Assembly: GCA_024803745.1 (NCBI GenBank)
Contig: JANJXV010000025.1
Location: forward strand, 18,702,610 to 18,766,609
From: Megascapheus bottae
Taxonomy: Eukaryota; Chordata; Mammalia; Rodentia; Geomyidae
DNA: 64,000 nt
Direction of reading: 5' to 3'
The translations under genes were made by a program, and so were the position numbers. Below are positions 39,176 to 49,723 of the stretch, piece by piece. The first letter of the stretch is position 1. Each line of letters begins with the position of its first letter. The notes under the pieces were generated by a model that was not told the DNA's origin, did not search any database, and saw only the letters and a program-made list of their open reading frames with translations.

Positions 39176-39214
<39 letters not shown>
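39128..39214. repeat. (TG)n with CG-rich core, Z-DNA-prone
   Basis: 87 bases of unbroken purine-pyrimidine alternation: TGTGCG units, then CGCGCGCGCA, then about 16 TG. The CG core makes it a stronger Z-DNA candidate than plain TG tracts here. Confidence 0.95.
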
Positions 39215-39216
<2 letters not shown>

Positions 39217-39219
39217 TAT

Positions 39220-39340
39220 TTACTCAAGGCTGGCTGGGTACCTCTTGATCCATAGCTCTGTTCCTTGGTTTTGCTGGTTAACCCGAGTCTCACAAACTAT
39301 TTTTCCCTGGCTAGTTTTGAACCACACTCCTCAAAGCCAA
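39220..39340 (-). mobile_element. B1G SINE, truncated
   Basis: A remnant of reverse Geo (TTACTCAAGGCTGGCTGG) and reverse B1 (AGTCTCACAAACTATTTTTCC to CACACTCCTCAAAG), strongly diverged. Confidence 0.65.
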
Positions 39341-39854
39341 ACAAATGCACAGATCTGTGTACTTGATCACAAATCTGTGATCGAAATATACATAACAGGA
39401 ACTTTATTATCCTGGGTCAAGAATAGTTGACTAGTGTCAAGGTCATTCTCATATTTGCACTGCTGATCTCCAGAACTGTCTATCTTCTCGCAATGGAACT
39501 CGGTACTAAGTAAAGCACCATGTGGATATGGTCAGTTAGTCCCTGACAATTCCCGTCCACTTTCTGTCCACTAATAGTGCTTTGAAGAAATGAATCCTAC
39601 AGTCTTGATATTTTTGACCTTTGCAATTTTATGTCATGGTAATTTTTGTAAAATGACATCAAGGGGTTATACAAAAGATGTTTTTATTTTGACATGATAA
39701 TTGATGGCTACAATGCCATCTTGATCCTTCATCTTCTTCCCGCCTCTTATTCCAACAAGTGAGTTTCCTTGCTCCATTTTTATACACATGCCCACATGCC
39801 TGTTCCTTAAAGAGGTCTTACTTAGAAAAAAACAGGTGTGAAAAGCCAGTCCTG
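39341..39854. other. Single-copy stretch, no gene seen
   Basis: A/T-rich unique sequence. GATCACAAATCTGTGATC (about 39364-39381) has 7-base arms around four bases. No exon is seen. Confidence 0.5.
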
Positions 39855-40040
39855 GGCTGGGAATGTAGCTTAGTGGTAGAGTGCTTGCGTAGCATGCATG
39901 AAGCCCTCGGTTTGATTCTTCAGTACCACATACACAGAAAAATCTGGAAGCGGTGCTGTGGCTAAATAGCAGAGTGCTAACCTTGAGCAAAAGAGCTCAG
40001 AAACAGCACTCGGGCCCTGCGTTCGAGCCCCATGATCAAC
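39855..40040 (+). mobile_element. IDG SINE
   Basis: A full dimer, GGGCTGGGAATGTAGCTTAG to GCGTTCGAGCCCCATG, with an (AAC)n tail. Confidence 0.9.
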
Positions 40041-40061
40041 AACAACAAAAAGGGAGGGCAA

Positions 40062-40145
40062 AAAGGGACTGGAGGCTTGGTTTAATGGTGGAGTGCCTGC
40101 CTAATAATCTAGAGGCCCTGAGTTCAAAACCTGATACCATTTAAG
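40062..40145 (+). mobile_element. ID-like SINE monomer or LINE-linked ID sequence
   Basis: GGGACTGGAGGCTTGGTTTAATG to GAGTTCAAAACCTGATACC is an ID unit without Geo. It is followed at once by a LINE-like 3-prime end. Confidence 0.65.
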
Positions 40146-40362
40146 AAAAAATTATTAGAAGTGGAAGAACGAAAGGTGAAGAAACTGCTCACCAGACACT
40201 GTTGAAAATGAACTGTACAACTGTGGTGGAGACAGGAGGGAAAAACTGAGAGAGCAAGGAAAGGGATGACATTGTCCCAAAAGAAAAGCATTCTGTACCT
40301 GACACACATAAACTGTAACCCCTCTGTTCATCACCTTTGTAATAACAATAAAAACACAAACA
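40146..40362 (+). mobile_element. L1-like 3-prime end (tentative)
   Basis: It ends CTGTAACCCCTCTGTTCATCACC...AATAACAATAAAAACA, with a poly(A) signal and A-rich end. The reverse of this pattern appears at 61340-61400 and 5700, so it is a dispersed family. Assignment to L1 is from context. Confidence 0.5.
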
Positions 40363-40365
40363 TGT

Positions 40366-40793
40366 TAGCTAGGCTCCCTCCTATAATCCTAGCTACTCAG
40401 GAGACTGAGATCTGAGGATCACAGTTAAAGTGAGGCTAGGCAGAAAAATCTGTAAGACTTTTTTTTTTTTTTGCCAGTCCTGGGGCTTGAACTCAGGGCC
40501 TGGGCACTGTCCCTGAGCTTCTTTTGCTCAAGGCTAGCACTCTACCATTCGAGCCACAACACCACTTCTGGCTTTTTCTGTGAATGTGGTACCGAGGGAT
40601 TGAACCCAGGACTTCTTGCATACTAGACAAGCACTCTACCACTAAGCCACATTCCCAGCCTGTAAGGCATTTATCTATAGTTAACTAGCAAAAAAGCAGG
40701 GGGTGGAACTGTGGCTCAAGTGATAGAGCACCAGCCATGAGTGAAAAAAGTTAAGGAACAGAACCCAGGCTCTGAGTTCAAACCTCATTACTG

Positions 40794-40824
<31 letters not shown>
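40366..40824 (+). mobile_element. B1G SINE interrupted by an IDG, with (CA)n tail
   Basis: B1 lies at 40366-40460; junction and Geo at 40661-40794; about 15 CA units at 40795-40824. CTGTAAGACTT / CTGTAAGGCAT flanks the insert. Confidence 0.85.
40461..40659 (-). mobile_element. IDG SINE, nested
   Basis: A T-run, then reverse Geo (CCTGGGGCTTGAACTCAGG) and reverse ID (GAGGGATTGAACCCAGG) ending CACATTCCCAGCC. The duplication is at 40450-40460 and 40660-40670, with mismatches. Confidence 0.9.
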
Positions 40825-40826
<2 letters not shown>

Positions 40827-40899
40827 TGTTCACAATTAATAGTGACTGATTTCCTGACCTACCAGGAGTCATGGAGTACAACCTGAAAAACTACTTAAT

Positions 40900-40902
<3 letters not shown>

Positions 40903-40955
<53 letters not shown>

Positions 40956-41060
40956 ATATATATATGAGAGAGGGAGAGAGAGAGAGACATAAGAATAAGA
41001 TGAGAAGGAGGAGGAGGAAGAAAAAGGGGAGGAGGAGGAAGAGTAATTAAAAAAGAAGAG
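40903..41060. repeat. Compound CA-TA-GA-GAG simple repeat
   Basis: (CA)24, (TA)6 and (GA)n follow one another to 40987, then GAG/GAA purines to 41060. A SINE begins at once on the right. Confidence 0.95.
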
Positions 41061-41062
41061 GC

Positions 41063-41288
41063 AAGCTGGGTACCAGTGAATCACCCTGTAATCCTAGCTA
41101 CTCAGAAGGCTGAGATCTGAAGATTGCAGTTCAAAGCCAGACTGAATATGAAAGTCCATGAGACTCTTATCTCCAGTTAACCACCAGAAAAACGGAAGTG
41201 GTGCTGTGGCTCAAGGGGTAGGGCAGTGGCCTTGAGCTGAAGAGCTCAGGGACAGCGCCCAGGCCCAGAGTTCAAGCCCCACCACCAA
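41063..41288 (+). mobile_element. B1G SINE
   Basis: A full forward dimer with Geo TGGCTCAAGGGGTAGGGCAG and CTTGAGCTGAAGAGCTC. A C-rich then A-rich tail follows. Confidence 0.9.
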
Positions 41289-41820
41289 TCCCCCCCTCCA
41301 AAAAAAGAAGAGGTACACTGGCCCTATTCTGGTGCCAAGCTCTTACCAAGGGCACTAGCTGGGTCTGGGCACAGGAGGGGCAGAAGTGGGGGGAGCAGAC
41401 ATGAGTCAAAGGACAAGTGAGCCACACACAGGCAGCCGACATGACAATGAGCAAGGGCAGAGAGAGAAAGCAGCAGAATGAAGGGGCCCCTGAAACGGGC
41501 CCACCTCTGGCAGGTGGAGAAATGGGTTTTCCCGGGGAACAGCTGCATTTCCTCCACAAACAAATGTTGCCTTAAATGGTTCTGAGTGGGGAGTGAGAGG
41601 AATGAGCAAACATCTGGCCCAGTGGTGGCAGTGATGGTTTCCTGATGTTTGCCTCCTCTGGCACCTACCCCCCTTAACCAGGCTGGAGTCATCACACCTC
41701 CACCACCAGCAGATAATGGGTGGAGGAGGAAGGGACCAGGGACCAGAGGCTCTCCCCAGCGTCCCTGCGCCTGTGGAGAGCTAGATAATAAATGCCTGAT
41801 ATGTGTCTGGCATGGTCATA

Positions 41821-41823
<3 letters not shown>
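41289..41823. other. Single-copy stretch, no gene seen
   Basis: Unique sequence; three overlapping minus frames (41272-41695) have no domain and run into the SINE. Confidence 0.5.
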
Positions 41824-41869
<46 letters not shown>

Positions 41870-41958
41870 CACGCGCATGCCCTGCACTGGGATTTGAACT
41901 CAGAGCCTCTTTGAAAGCTGGCACTCTACCACTTATGCCACACCTTCCCTACTGGCTG
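41824..41958 (-). mobile_element. Geo fragment with (TG)n tail
   Basis: About 22 TG units ending TACGCACGCGCATG (41824-41878) precede a reverse Geo (CACTGGGATTTGAACTCAG), which is cut at TTCCCTACTGGCTG. Confidence 0.8.
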
Positions 41959-41969
41959 TTTTTTTCTTT

Positions 41970-42406
41970 TGTTGGTCATGGGGCTTGAACTCAGGGCCTG
42001 GGTCCTGTCCCTGAGCTCTTTTTTTTTTGCTCAAGGCTAATGCTCTACCTGTTTGAGCCACAGCTCCACTTCTGTTTCTTGTTTTGTTTTGTTTTTGTTT
42101 TGCCAATCCTGAGCTGGAGCTCAGGGCCTGAGCACTGTCCTTGGACTTTCTCAAGGCTAGAGCTCTACCACTTGAGCCTCAGCACCACTTCCTGCTTTTT
42201 TTTCTATGTATGTGGTACCGAGGAATCGAACCCAGGTCTTCGTGCATGCGAGGCAAGTACTTTAACCACTAGGCCAAACGCCCAGGCCCTCCACTTCTGG
42301 TTTTTGAGTGGTTCCTTGGAGAGTCTCATGGGGACTTTACTGTCCAGGCTGGCTTCGAATTGTGATCCTCAGTTCTCAGCCTCCTGAGTGGCTAGGATTA
42401 CAGGTG
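41970..42406 (-). mobile_element. B1G SINE interrupted by an IDG
   Basis: Geo is at 41970-42074, B1 resumes at 42300 and ends 42406. CTCCACTTCTG flanks the insert on both sides. Confidence 0.9.
42075..42288 (-). mobile_element. IDG SINE, nested, young-type variant
   Basis: The tail is TTTG-rich (42075-42102). Reverse Geo (CTTGGACTTTCTCAAGG) and ID (GAATCGAACCCAGGTCTTCG) follow. The duplication CTCCACTTCTG is at 42064-42074 and 42289-42299. Confidence 0.95.
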
Positions 42407-42968
42407 GAGGAAACCAGGGCTCCTTGGTTCTGTCAGGCTGGGTGTGTGTGTGTGGGGGGGATCGGAGCCAGGAGAGAGGCCTAGGGAAGGGAAGGGACTG
42501 CAGCCCCTCCACACTGGACTCTGCTCACTTGTCCTGTCTGGGGGAGGGGCCTATGCAAAAGACGCAGGGCCTGGCAGCAGACAGGGAATGGAGTGGATGA
42601 AGTCGGGGGACAGGGAACAGGAGGGGAGTGCCACTACTGCCACTGCTGTAGGCCACCAGCCACCACTACCAGCCACTGAAGGGAGACGTGAGCTCAGGGC
42701 TTGGGAACAGGCCCTGTGAGGACGCAGCCCCTGAGCTCTCAGCTCGCCATCCTTCCTCCTCCTGGCTCGCCTCCAGCCCCTGTGTGGCTCCTGGCCTCAG
42801 CGGCCTGGGGCAGTGGCCCTGAGACACACCGCCACCCTGTGTATGCTCTGATGAGTCAAGGCCCCCTGTGCGAGCCTCAGCTTCCTCACCTGGGAAATGT
42901 GGGTGGTGTGACTCCCTGCAGGATGGCTGCAATGGCCGAAGTGGCACCAGACACAGCCAGGAAAAGCT
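42407..42968. other. Single-copy stretch, no gene seen
   Basis: Moderately GC-rich unique sequence with overlapping frames on both strands (42444-42719, 42666-42947) and no domain. Confidence 0.5.
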
Positions 42969-43127
42969 TCTTGGTATTGGGTGGCCTAGTCACAGTTTGA
43001 AATCAGCCTGGGCAGAAGTCTGAAACCCTTATCTCCAATTAGCCAAGAAGAAGAAGGAGAAGGAGGAGGGAGAGGAGGAGGAGGAAGAACAAGAACAAGA
43101 AGGAAAACAGGAAGCAGCAGCAGCAGC
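42969..43127 (+). mobile_element. B1-like fragment with purine and CAG tail
   Basis: AATCAGCCTGGGCAGAAGTC and CTTATCTCCAATTAGCC mark the B1 3-prime part (42969-43048). A GAA/GAG tract and (CAG)5 follow. Confidence 0.65.
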
Positions 43128-43342
43128 AGGGCACGGTGGCTCACGCCTGTCATCCTAGCTACTCAGGAGGCTGAGATCTGAGGATCAAGGTTCAAAGCCA
43201 GCTCGGGCAGAAAAGGACCTGAGACTCTTATCTCCAATGAACCCCTAGAAAATGGGAAGTGGGGCTTGGCTCAAGGGTAGGGTGGTAGCCTGGAGCTGAA
43301 GAGCTCAGGGACAACACCCAGGCCCAGTTTAAGCCCTATGAC
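43128..43342 (+). mobile_element. B1G SINE
   Basis: A full forward dimer (GCACGGTGGCTCACGCCTG) with slightly shortened Geo. Confidence 0.9.
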
Positions 43343-43349
43343 CCACATA

Positions 43350-43482
43350 AAAAGAAGAAAAAGAACAAGAAGAGGAGGAGGAAGAGGAGGAAGAGGAAAA
43401 GGAAGAGGAGCAAGAAGGAGGAGGAGGAGGAGGAGGAGGGAGGAAGAAAGGTAGGTAGGAAGGAAAGAAGCAAGCAAGCAAG
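43350..43482. repeat. GAA/GAG polypurine tract
   Basis: About 130 bases of almost pure purine ending in GGTA and AAGC units, joining two SINEs. Confidence 0.9.
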
Positions 43483-43491
43483 CAATCGAAT

Positions 43492-43692
43492 CAGGCACTG
43501 GTGGCTTGCACCTGTAATCTTAGTTGCTCAGGAGGCTGAGATCTGAGGATCACAGTTTGAAGCCAACCCTGCTAGGAAATTCTATGAGACTCTTGTCTCC
43601 ACTGAACCACCAGAAACCAGAAGTTGCACTGTGGCTCAAAGTGGTGGAGTGCTAGCCTTGAGTGAAAAAAGCTCAGGCCTTGAATTGACGAC
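43492..43692 (+). mobile_element. B1G SINE, Geo end deleted
   Basis: A full B1 with GGTTTGAAGCC-type box (AGTTTGAAGCCAACC). Geo jumps from AAAGCTCAGG to CCTTGAATTGACG. Confidence 0.85.
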
Positions 43693-43705
43693 AACAACAA
43701 AAAAG

Positions 43706-43828
43706 GCCAGAATGGAAAAACAGGAAGTTGAACAGTGGCTCAGGTGGTAGCGTGCCAGCCTTAAACAAAACAAGCTAAGGGACAGGGACAAACATCCAGG
43801 CCTGGAGTGCAAGTCACAGAATTGGCGC
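43706..43828 (+). mobile_element. Solitary Geo monomer
   Basis: TGGCTCAGGTGGTAGCGTGC to GGAGTGCAAGTCACAG, with no left monomer. Confidence 0.7.
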
Positions 43829-44039
43829 AAAAATAAGACAAGACAAAATTGATTTGCAAGCCCCAATGTATGTTTGGATACAATCTTCCAATACAGGTCA
43901 CATCAAGCTTGGAAGACATGGTGAGAAACAAGGGCTCAGACTACTTGGGGTGGGAGGGGAGGCTTCAAATGTCCTTTAGGTCAGCAGCGGAAGTCTGCAG
44001 CCATGCTTTGTGGAGGGAAGTTTCTCCCCCACCTCCAGC

Positions 44040-44168
44040 TTTTTCTGAGTAGGTTATTGGAGATGAGAGTCTCACTGGCTTTCCTGGAGGTCTGGCTTAG
44101 AACTGCAATCCTCAGATCTCAGCCTCCTTAGTAGTAAAGATTACAGGAGCAAACCACCAAGGCCTGGC
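44040..44168 (-). mobile_element. B1-like SINE fragment
   Basis: Reverse B1 from GGTTATTGGAGATGAGAGTC to CAAACCACCAAGGCCTGGC. No Geo half is recognised. Confidence 0.75.
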
Positions 44169-44280
44169 TTGTATGACATTTGTGTTCAATTGTATGACTT
44201 GTGTATTCTGGCATAAATGAAAAGGAAAATGGCTTCCTCAAGCAAAAAAAAAAGAAAAAGTCCTTTCAGAAGTGGGTTCA

Positions 44281-44489
44281 GGGCCGGGAGTTTGGCCTAG
44301 TGGTAGAGTGCTTGCCTAGCATGGACAAAGACCCGGGTTTGATTTCTCGGTACCACATACGTAGCAAAAAAGCCAGAAGTGGTGCTGAGGCTCAAGTGGT
44401 AAAGCTCTAGCCTTGAGAAAATCCAGGGACAGTGCTCAGGCCCTGAGCCCAAACCCAGGACTGGTTAAAAAAAAAAAAAAGAAAAAAAA
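44281..44489 (+). mobile_element. IDG SINE, young-type variant, with target-site duplication
   Basis: GGCCGGGAGTTTGGCCTAG and GAGAAAATCCAGGGAC are diagnostic. AGTGGGTTCA is at 44271-44280 and 44490-44499; the A-rich tail separates Geo from the second copy. Confidence 0.95.
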
Positions 44490-44499
44490 AGTGGGTTCA

Positions 44500-45247
44500 C
44501 AGCTGAGAAATGGACCATGTGACTTCCAGCTACTCAGGAGATGGTTAGTACTTGATGGAGTGGTCAGATGATTTATGATTTCCTGGACATTTGGGAGGGA
44601 GGAAGAGGGTCAGTAGTAATTAAGCTGGGCCAGAGGTGTGAATTGGGCTGTCCCCAGGTAGCCCCAGACATGTGACCACCCATTCATTGGAAACTGAGAG
44701 CTATTATTTTTCTGTCTGGGCAGGTTTCAGGTCTCCAGGGCAAAAAAAATGAAGAAACTGGGTTGAGAGTGGGTAGGTGATAAGCCCCAGGTCAGGCAGA
44801 GGGTTCTGTCATTTTCCTTCCATCTGGCTGCCTTGTGCCGCCCTGTCATTGGCCTAGAGACTTACTGCCTTAGCTTTTCTTTTTCATCATGTGTGTCTAC
44901 AAGGATGAATCCTTACAGAAGCTGTCAGCATCTGGGCCAAAAAAAGGAGACACTTCTAGAATGATGGAGGTTGGAAATCCCAGTATCTTTGTGGTCCAGG
45001 TGAGGAGAGGCTGAGGGTGGAACGAGGTGACCTCTTGAGGACAAAGTCGAATTTAGACCTAGACTCTACCAGGTGGCATGTACAGCATTGTGACCAGACT
45101 GCCAGGAGAGGGCGCTCTGACACCAACAAAGACAGGCACTACCTGCAAAAAGTTCTCCAAAGTAGTGCAAACCTGTGGTTTGTTGGTAGTATTTACGCCT
45201 TGAAACAAGGTCACACATACACAAAAGTTGCGAATACAGTATAATAA

Positions 45248-45248
<1 letters not shown>
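44500..45248. other. Single-copy stretch with forward CTCF-like words, no gene seen
   Basis: Unique sequence. Besides the word at 45102, a weaker forward match (CTACCAGGTGGCATG, about 45066-45080, 12 of 15) lies 36 bases upstream. Confidence 0.55.
45102..45116 (+). promoter_or_regulatory. CTCF-like motif, strong, forward
   Basis: CCAGGAGAGGGCGCT matches 14 of 15 positions of CCASYAGRKGGCRCT. It is the only strong forward match found, opposite in direction to those at 4563, 8263, 19563 and 32464. Confidence 0.6.

Positions 45249-45288
<40 letters not shown>
45249..45288. repeat. (CA)n microsatellite
   Basis: 20 CA units after ATAATAAT, in unique sequence. Confidence 0.95.
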
Positions 45289-45289
<1 letters not shown>

Positions 45290-45506
45290 ATGAGGTTGCC
45301 GGCATTTCTTTGGCTTTTCCCTGTCACACCCTAAGTAGTCTGTGGGCACTCTCTGCTGGGGTACACCCAGCCCTTTGGAACCATATCTAGGTCCTCTGTT
45401 GCTGGGGCAGGCATGGGCTATGCAGTGATATCTGCCGTATCAGTTCCCAGAAGGCATAGCTGCCCCTCCTGATCATTCTGCATTCAACCACTTGATTTTT
45501 TTTGTT

Positions 45507-45735
45507 TTGCCTGAGACTTGAACTTAGGGCCTAGCCACTGTCTCTGAGCTTCTTTGCTCAAGGTTAGTGCTCTACCACTTGAGCCACAGCACCACTCTTG
45601 ATTTTTTGGTAGTTCATTGGAGATAAGAGTCTCACAGACTTTGCTGCTCCCACTGGCTTTGAACTACGATCCTCAGATCTCCTAAATAGCCTCCTGAATA
45701 GCTAGGATTGCAGGCATGAGCTACCGTGCCCGACT
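45507..45735 (-). mobile_element. B1G SINE
   Basis: A full reverse dimer with a 12-base insertion in B1 (CCTAAATAGCCTCCTGAATAG). The preceding 45289-45506 is unique. Confidence 0.85.
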
Positions 45736-46825
45736 TGGAGATTTTTAAGTCAACCAAAAACAAGTAACTAAGAGTAGAGACCTAGGGTGAAGTCTAGATG
45801 GCAGAGGCAGGTTCTTTCGTGGTTTGCAATCATTCCTGTGCTCTTCCTGACTTTCAGCTGGGTCATTGGAACTGGGCCTGGAACTGGGTGGTAAGCCAGT
45901 GAAGCAGTAAGCCACACTGCTGGGACTGGGCTCTATGCAGACCCCTCAGGAACCTGCATTTACTCCATTACAACTCATGGCACTCAAGGCTGAGGCCTTG
46001 GGATTCATTGGTCTCCAAGTATGTGTACAAAATGTGTGTGTGTGTGTGTGTGTGTGTATGTTGTGCATACAATACTCCAGCTCCTCCTGGGGTCTCTAGG
46101 CAGCTCTGTCAGAACTACAGCTTTCTCTTCCTGGTTTTTTTTTTTTTTTTTGCCACCCTACATCAGACGATCTCACTTCTGTCACTGCAACTAGACAGAC
46201 CATGGCTTCTGCTCAATATCCACCCACTGAACCCACACAGTCAACAGCTGAATAATTTTGTCCTCATTTGCTCCAAGGATGCTCGTGTCTACCTCTAGTG
46301 ACCTTTTGTCCTTGGCATCTGGATGGGGACACCTGCCTAAGCTACACGTTCTGTCTCTTGGATCTCCTGGAGGTCACGTTTCCCTTCTATGGAGTACTGG
46401 ACAGGTCTGGTTTACCCCCAGAGTCTTCACAACCCTAGGAAGAGTATTGGTTAGGGTAGCTGGGTTCTGCTGCTGTAACAAACAGCCTTCATATTTCCCG
46501 GACCTGCACCAGGTTTGTCTCTCCCTTGTCATTTTATTCATGTTGCCTGAGATTTGTAGCCATCCACAGACTGGCATCGCAGCCATCATCTGAAACACCA
46601 CCTATGCCCACCATGGAGGGAGGAAGGCTCTGGAAGGTCTCACATCAGTGATAACACGATCCAGTTCAGAAATTACACAATTATTTTTACCCCTAAGTCA
46701 TTGGTGAGAACAAGTCATCTGAGCTCTTCCCTCGATCTGAGAAATTTCTGGAAGCAGGGTAGACCAGCTAACGACCTCCACTGTAGGTTTTTGTTTGTTT
46801 GTTTTGTTTTGTTTTTTGTTTTTAT
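45736..46825. other. Single-copy stretch, no gene seen
   Basis: It holds (TG)n at 46033-46060, a 16-T run at 46136-46151 and, at 46448-46690, what may be an old unclassified interspersed repeat (GGGTTCTGCTGCTGTAAC; GGAAGGTCTCACATCAGTG). No exon is recognised. Confidence 0.4.
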
Positions 46826-47052
46826 GCCAGTCCTGGCTTGAGCTCAGGGCTTGGCCACTGTCCCTGAATATTTGTGCTCAAAGTAGCACTCTATCACTTA
46901 GAGCTACAGTTCCACTTCTAGTTTTCTAGTGGCTACCTGGAGATAAGAGTGTCACAGACTTTCCTGCCCTGGCTGGCTTTGAACTGCCATCCTCAGATCT
47001 CAGCCTCTAGAGGAGCTAGGGTTACAGGCGTGAGCCACTGGCAGGCAGCTGG
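46826..47052 (-). mobile_element. B1G SINE
   Basis: A full reverse dimer from CCAGTCCTGGCTTGAGCTC to GCGTGAGCCACTGG, preceded by a TTTG-type tail (46788-46822). Confidence 0.85.
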
Positions 47053-47208
47053 CTTCCATTGTACATTTATGATCACGAGTGGTCAAGGAGGTAGCCAGGC
47101 TGAGAGCTGATGCCCAGGGGCCACTCAGGACCCAGAAGCAGCTTGGGGGTCACAGAGGGTACCTCTAGTGTTAGCCTTTAGGATGGAGGTCCTGGCTGGG
47201 GCCATGTT

Positions 47209-47211
<3 letters not shown>

Positions 47212-47259
<48 letters not shown>
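47212..47259. repeat. (TG)n microsatellite
   Basis: About 24 TG units in unique sequence. Confidence 0.95.
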
Positions 47260-47513
47260 GACTGAATGATTGAAGATGAGGTAGCACAGATCTCCTCCTG
47301 GCCAATCTTTTGTAGAGAGGACAATCTGTCCATCAAAAGATGGACGGAGCCTCTCCCAGGCATCCAGCCAGCATCTCCGAGCCCAGCTGGAGGGCGGGAT
47401 GGACGCAGATGGCAAGAAAAGCCAATCTGACCCAAGGGCTAGATGGAGGAGGGGCATTCGATGCCACCTTAACTTCTGCTGCCTCCCCAGCAAAACAGTG
47501 AACAATGACTTCA

Positions 47514-47558
47514 TACACACAGACACACACACACACAGACACACACACTCACGCACAC
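47514..47558. repeat. Interrupted (CA)n
   Basis: CA units broken by CAGA and CTCACG. 47260-47513 between this and the TG tract is unique, with no exon. Confidence 0.85.
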
Positions 47559-47635
47559 TTGCACCTGTGGCAGTGGGGAGAACAGAGGATTGGGGGTGAT
47601 TACGTACTGTCTGCTGGGAAGCAGTGGCTTTGGAA

Positions 47636-47638
<3 letters not shown>

Positions 47639-47689
<51 letters not shown>

Positions 47690-47915
47690 GGTCCCAGAGC
47701 TTGAACTCAGGGCCTGGGGGCTGTCATTGAACTCTTTTGCTCAAGGCTCATGCTCTACAGTTTGAGTCACAGCTCCACGTCTGGCTATTTCTGGTGCTTC
47801 CTCGGAGATCAGAGTCCCATGGGCTTTCCTGTCTGGGCTGGCTTCGAATCTCCATCCTTAGATCTCAGCCTCCTGAGTAGCCAGAATGACAGGTGTGAGC
47901 CCCTGGTGCCCAGCC
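47639..47915 (-). mobile_element. B1G SINE with (TG)n tail
   Basis: About 25 TG units (47639-47689), then full reverse Geo (CCAGAGCTTGAACTCAGGG) and B1 (ACAGGTGTGAGCCCCTGG). Confidence 0.9.
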
Positions 47916-48465
47916 TGCTGGTGGAATCTTTGCAAGTCTCAGTAAGCATTGAGTGGCAGGAAAATGACTCAAGTTCTGTTTCAGGGTGGGGAAAAAAGAT
48001 CTCAGTTTCTTTTTTTCCCCCCCTTCATCTCTAAACATCTACACGGCTACTCCTTTCCTAGCTAAACAAGGACTTGGGCTGTTTTCTTGAAGGAAAGGAC
48101 TGGCTTTCCTGACAGATGGGTACCAGCCGAAGTGCAAGACAGAAGATTCAATGACGTGGATTGGATTGATCTACTTTCCACCTATCGCTTTCAGTCCCAG
48201 AGCCCAACCATCAGACGCCCAATGACACAGCGACACTGGGAGGTTCTCAAGCACAACTTTTGCAGCTGTGGTCCAGGCAACTGGTGGCCCTGGGGCCCCA
48301 TAGTTCTCAGCCCAGAGCTGCCACACTCCGGGAAGCACTGATAGCTGGTCAGATCTTCTCCATGCTCTGGAGCCCCTAGCCAGGGGTGCTAGAGAGAGCC
48401 CCACATGCAGAAGAAGGTCCTTGGGTATCAAGTGAGAACACTTCAAATGAATTAGGATTGGGATG
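47916..48465. other. Single-copy stretch, no gene seen
   Basis: Unique sequence. Frames on both strands at 48087-48446 overlap and have no domain. Confidence 0.5.
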
Positions 48466-48720
48466 AGGGTGCTGGTGGCTGATGCCTGTAATCCTAGCTA
48501 CTCTAGGGGCTGAGATCTGAGAATCGGGGTTCAAAGCCAGCCCAGGCAGAAAAGTATGAGAGACTCATGTTTAGTAAATTATCAGAACACCTGAAGTGGT
48601 GCTGTGGTTCAAAGTGGTAGCATGCTAGCCTTGAGTGGAAAAGCTCAGGGAGAGAGCCCAGGTGGTGAGTTCAAGCCCCACAACTGACATTTCCCCCCCC
48701 CCCCAAAAAAGAGAGAGAGA
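48466..48720 (+). mobile_element. B1G SINE
   Basis: A full forward dimer, then a C11/A6/GA tail (48692-48720). Confidence 0.85.
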
Positions 48721-48751
48721 GCATCATATTATTTAAAGCAGGGCTCTTCCA

Positions 48752-48881
48752 GTTGGGAGTCTCTGGCTCACATCTGTAATCCTAACTACTTAGGAAGCTG
48801 AAATCTGAAGATTGGGGTTCAAAGTCAGGCTGGGGCAGACAACTCTAATAAACTCATATCTCAAATTAACCAGCAAAAAGA
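48752..48881 (+). mobile_element. B1-like SINE monomer
   Basis: B1 with CTGGCTCACATCTGTAATCC to AAATTAACCAGCAAAAAG. The Geo half is absent, cut exactly at the junction. Confidence 0.75.
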
Positions 48882-48980
48882 TGGGAGCGTGTGTTTTCCT
48901 ATCACACACCCCATGAAAAGGAGGTCCCTCTGGCCTCTATCCTTCTGGAGAGGACTTGTCCAGTTCTCTGGCACCCCCAA

Positions 48981-48982
<2 letters not shown>

Positions 48983-49046
<64 letters not shown>
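48983..49046. repeat. (CT)n microsatellite
   Basis: About 31 CT units in unique sequence; polypyrimidine. Confidence 0.95.
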
Positions 49047-49050
<4 letters not shown>

Positions 49051-49669
49051 GTCCCTGTGCAGCCACTGGTGACTAAGCCCTGCCTTAGTCAACAAGCAAG
49101 TTGACATGCTGGGACATTTGGTGGGAGAAAGCTGTCAGGGGTGTTGGTGGCGGTGTGTGGGGGGAGGGCTATGTGCTTTTTCTGGCTCCAGAATGGAATG
49201 ACTAATGCAAGCATGCACAGAGGTGGGAGCAGCCCCTCCTACTTATGCACTCTTCAAAACCCTCTCTCTGATCCCCATTGTTAGGGGGACAGAACTATTT
49301 GCCTTGTACAGAGACTTGGGAGAGCAGAGGACTGAGGCAGCATGCCAGCCACCTGACTCCATTGAATTGTCGTGGCAGACATCACGAATCAGTCTGCTCC
49401 TTCCAGTTCACCTGAGCTGAGGCCTCAGAAAGCTTTCTCAAGAGAGCCCCTCAGGCAGCCACTAGCAATCAATGGAAGAGTTCCGGCTTAGGTTGGTCCC
49501 TGGCCTGCCTCTCAAGGCTGGTTCCCTCCCCTGGAGGAAAATGCTAGGAGGAAAAAGGGCTCAGCACACAGTGAACAGTCAACAAATGATAACTGATATA
49601 CATTGTTTTTGTCCTGAGTGTGTCTAGGGGTATTTGTGCATGTCGTTGGTTATTTTACTTTAAGTATTG

Positions 49670-49672
<3 letters not shown>
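49047..49672. other. Single-copy stretch, no gene seen
   Basis: Unique sequence with a G-rich patch at 49147-49167. No exon or repeat is recognised. Confidence 0.5.
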
Positions 49673-49723
<51 letters not shown>

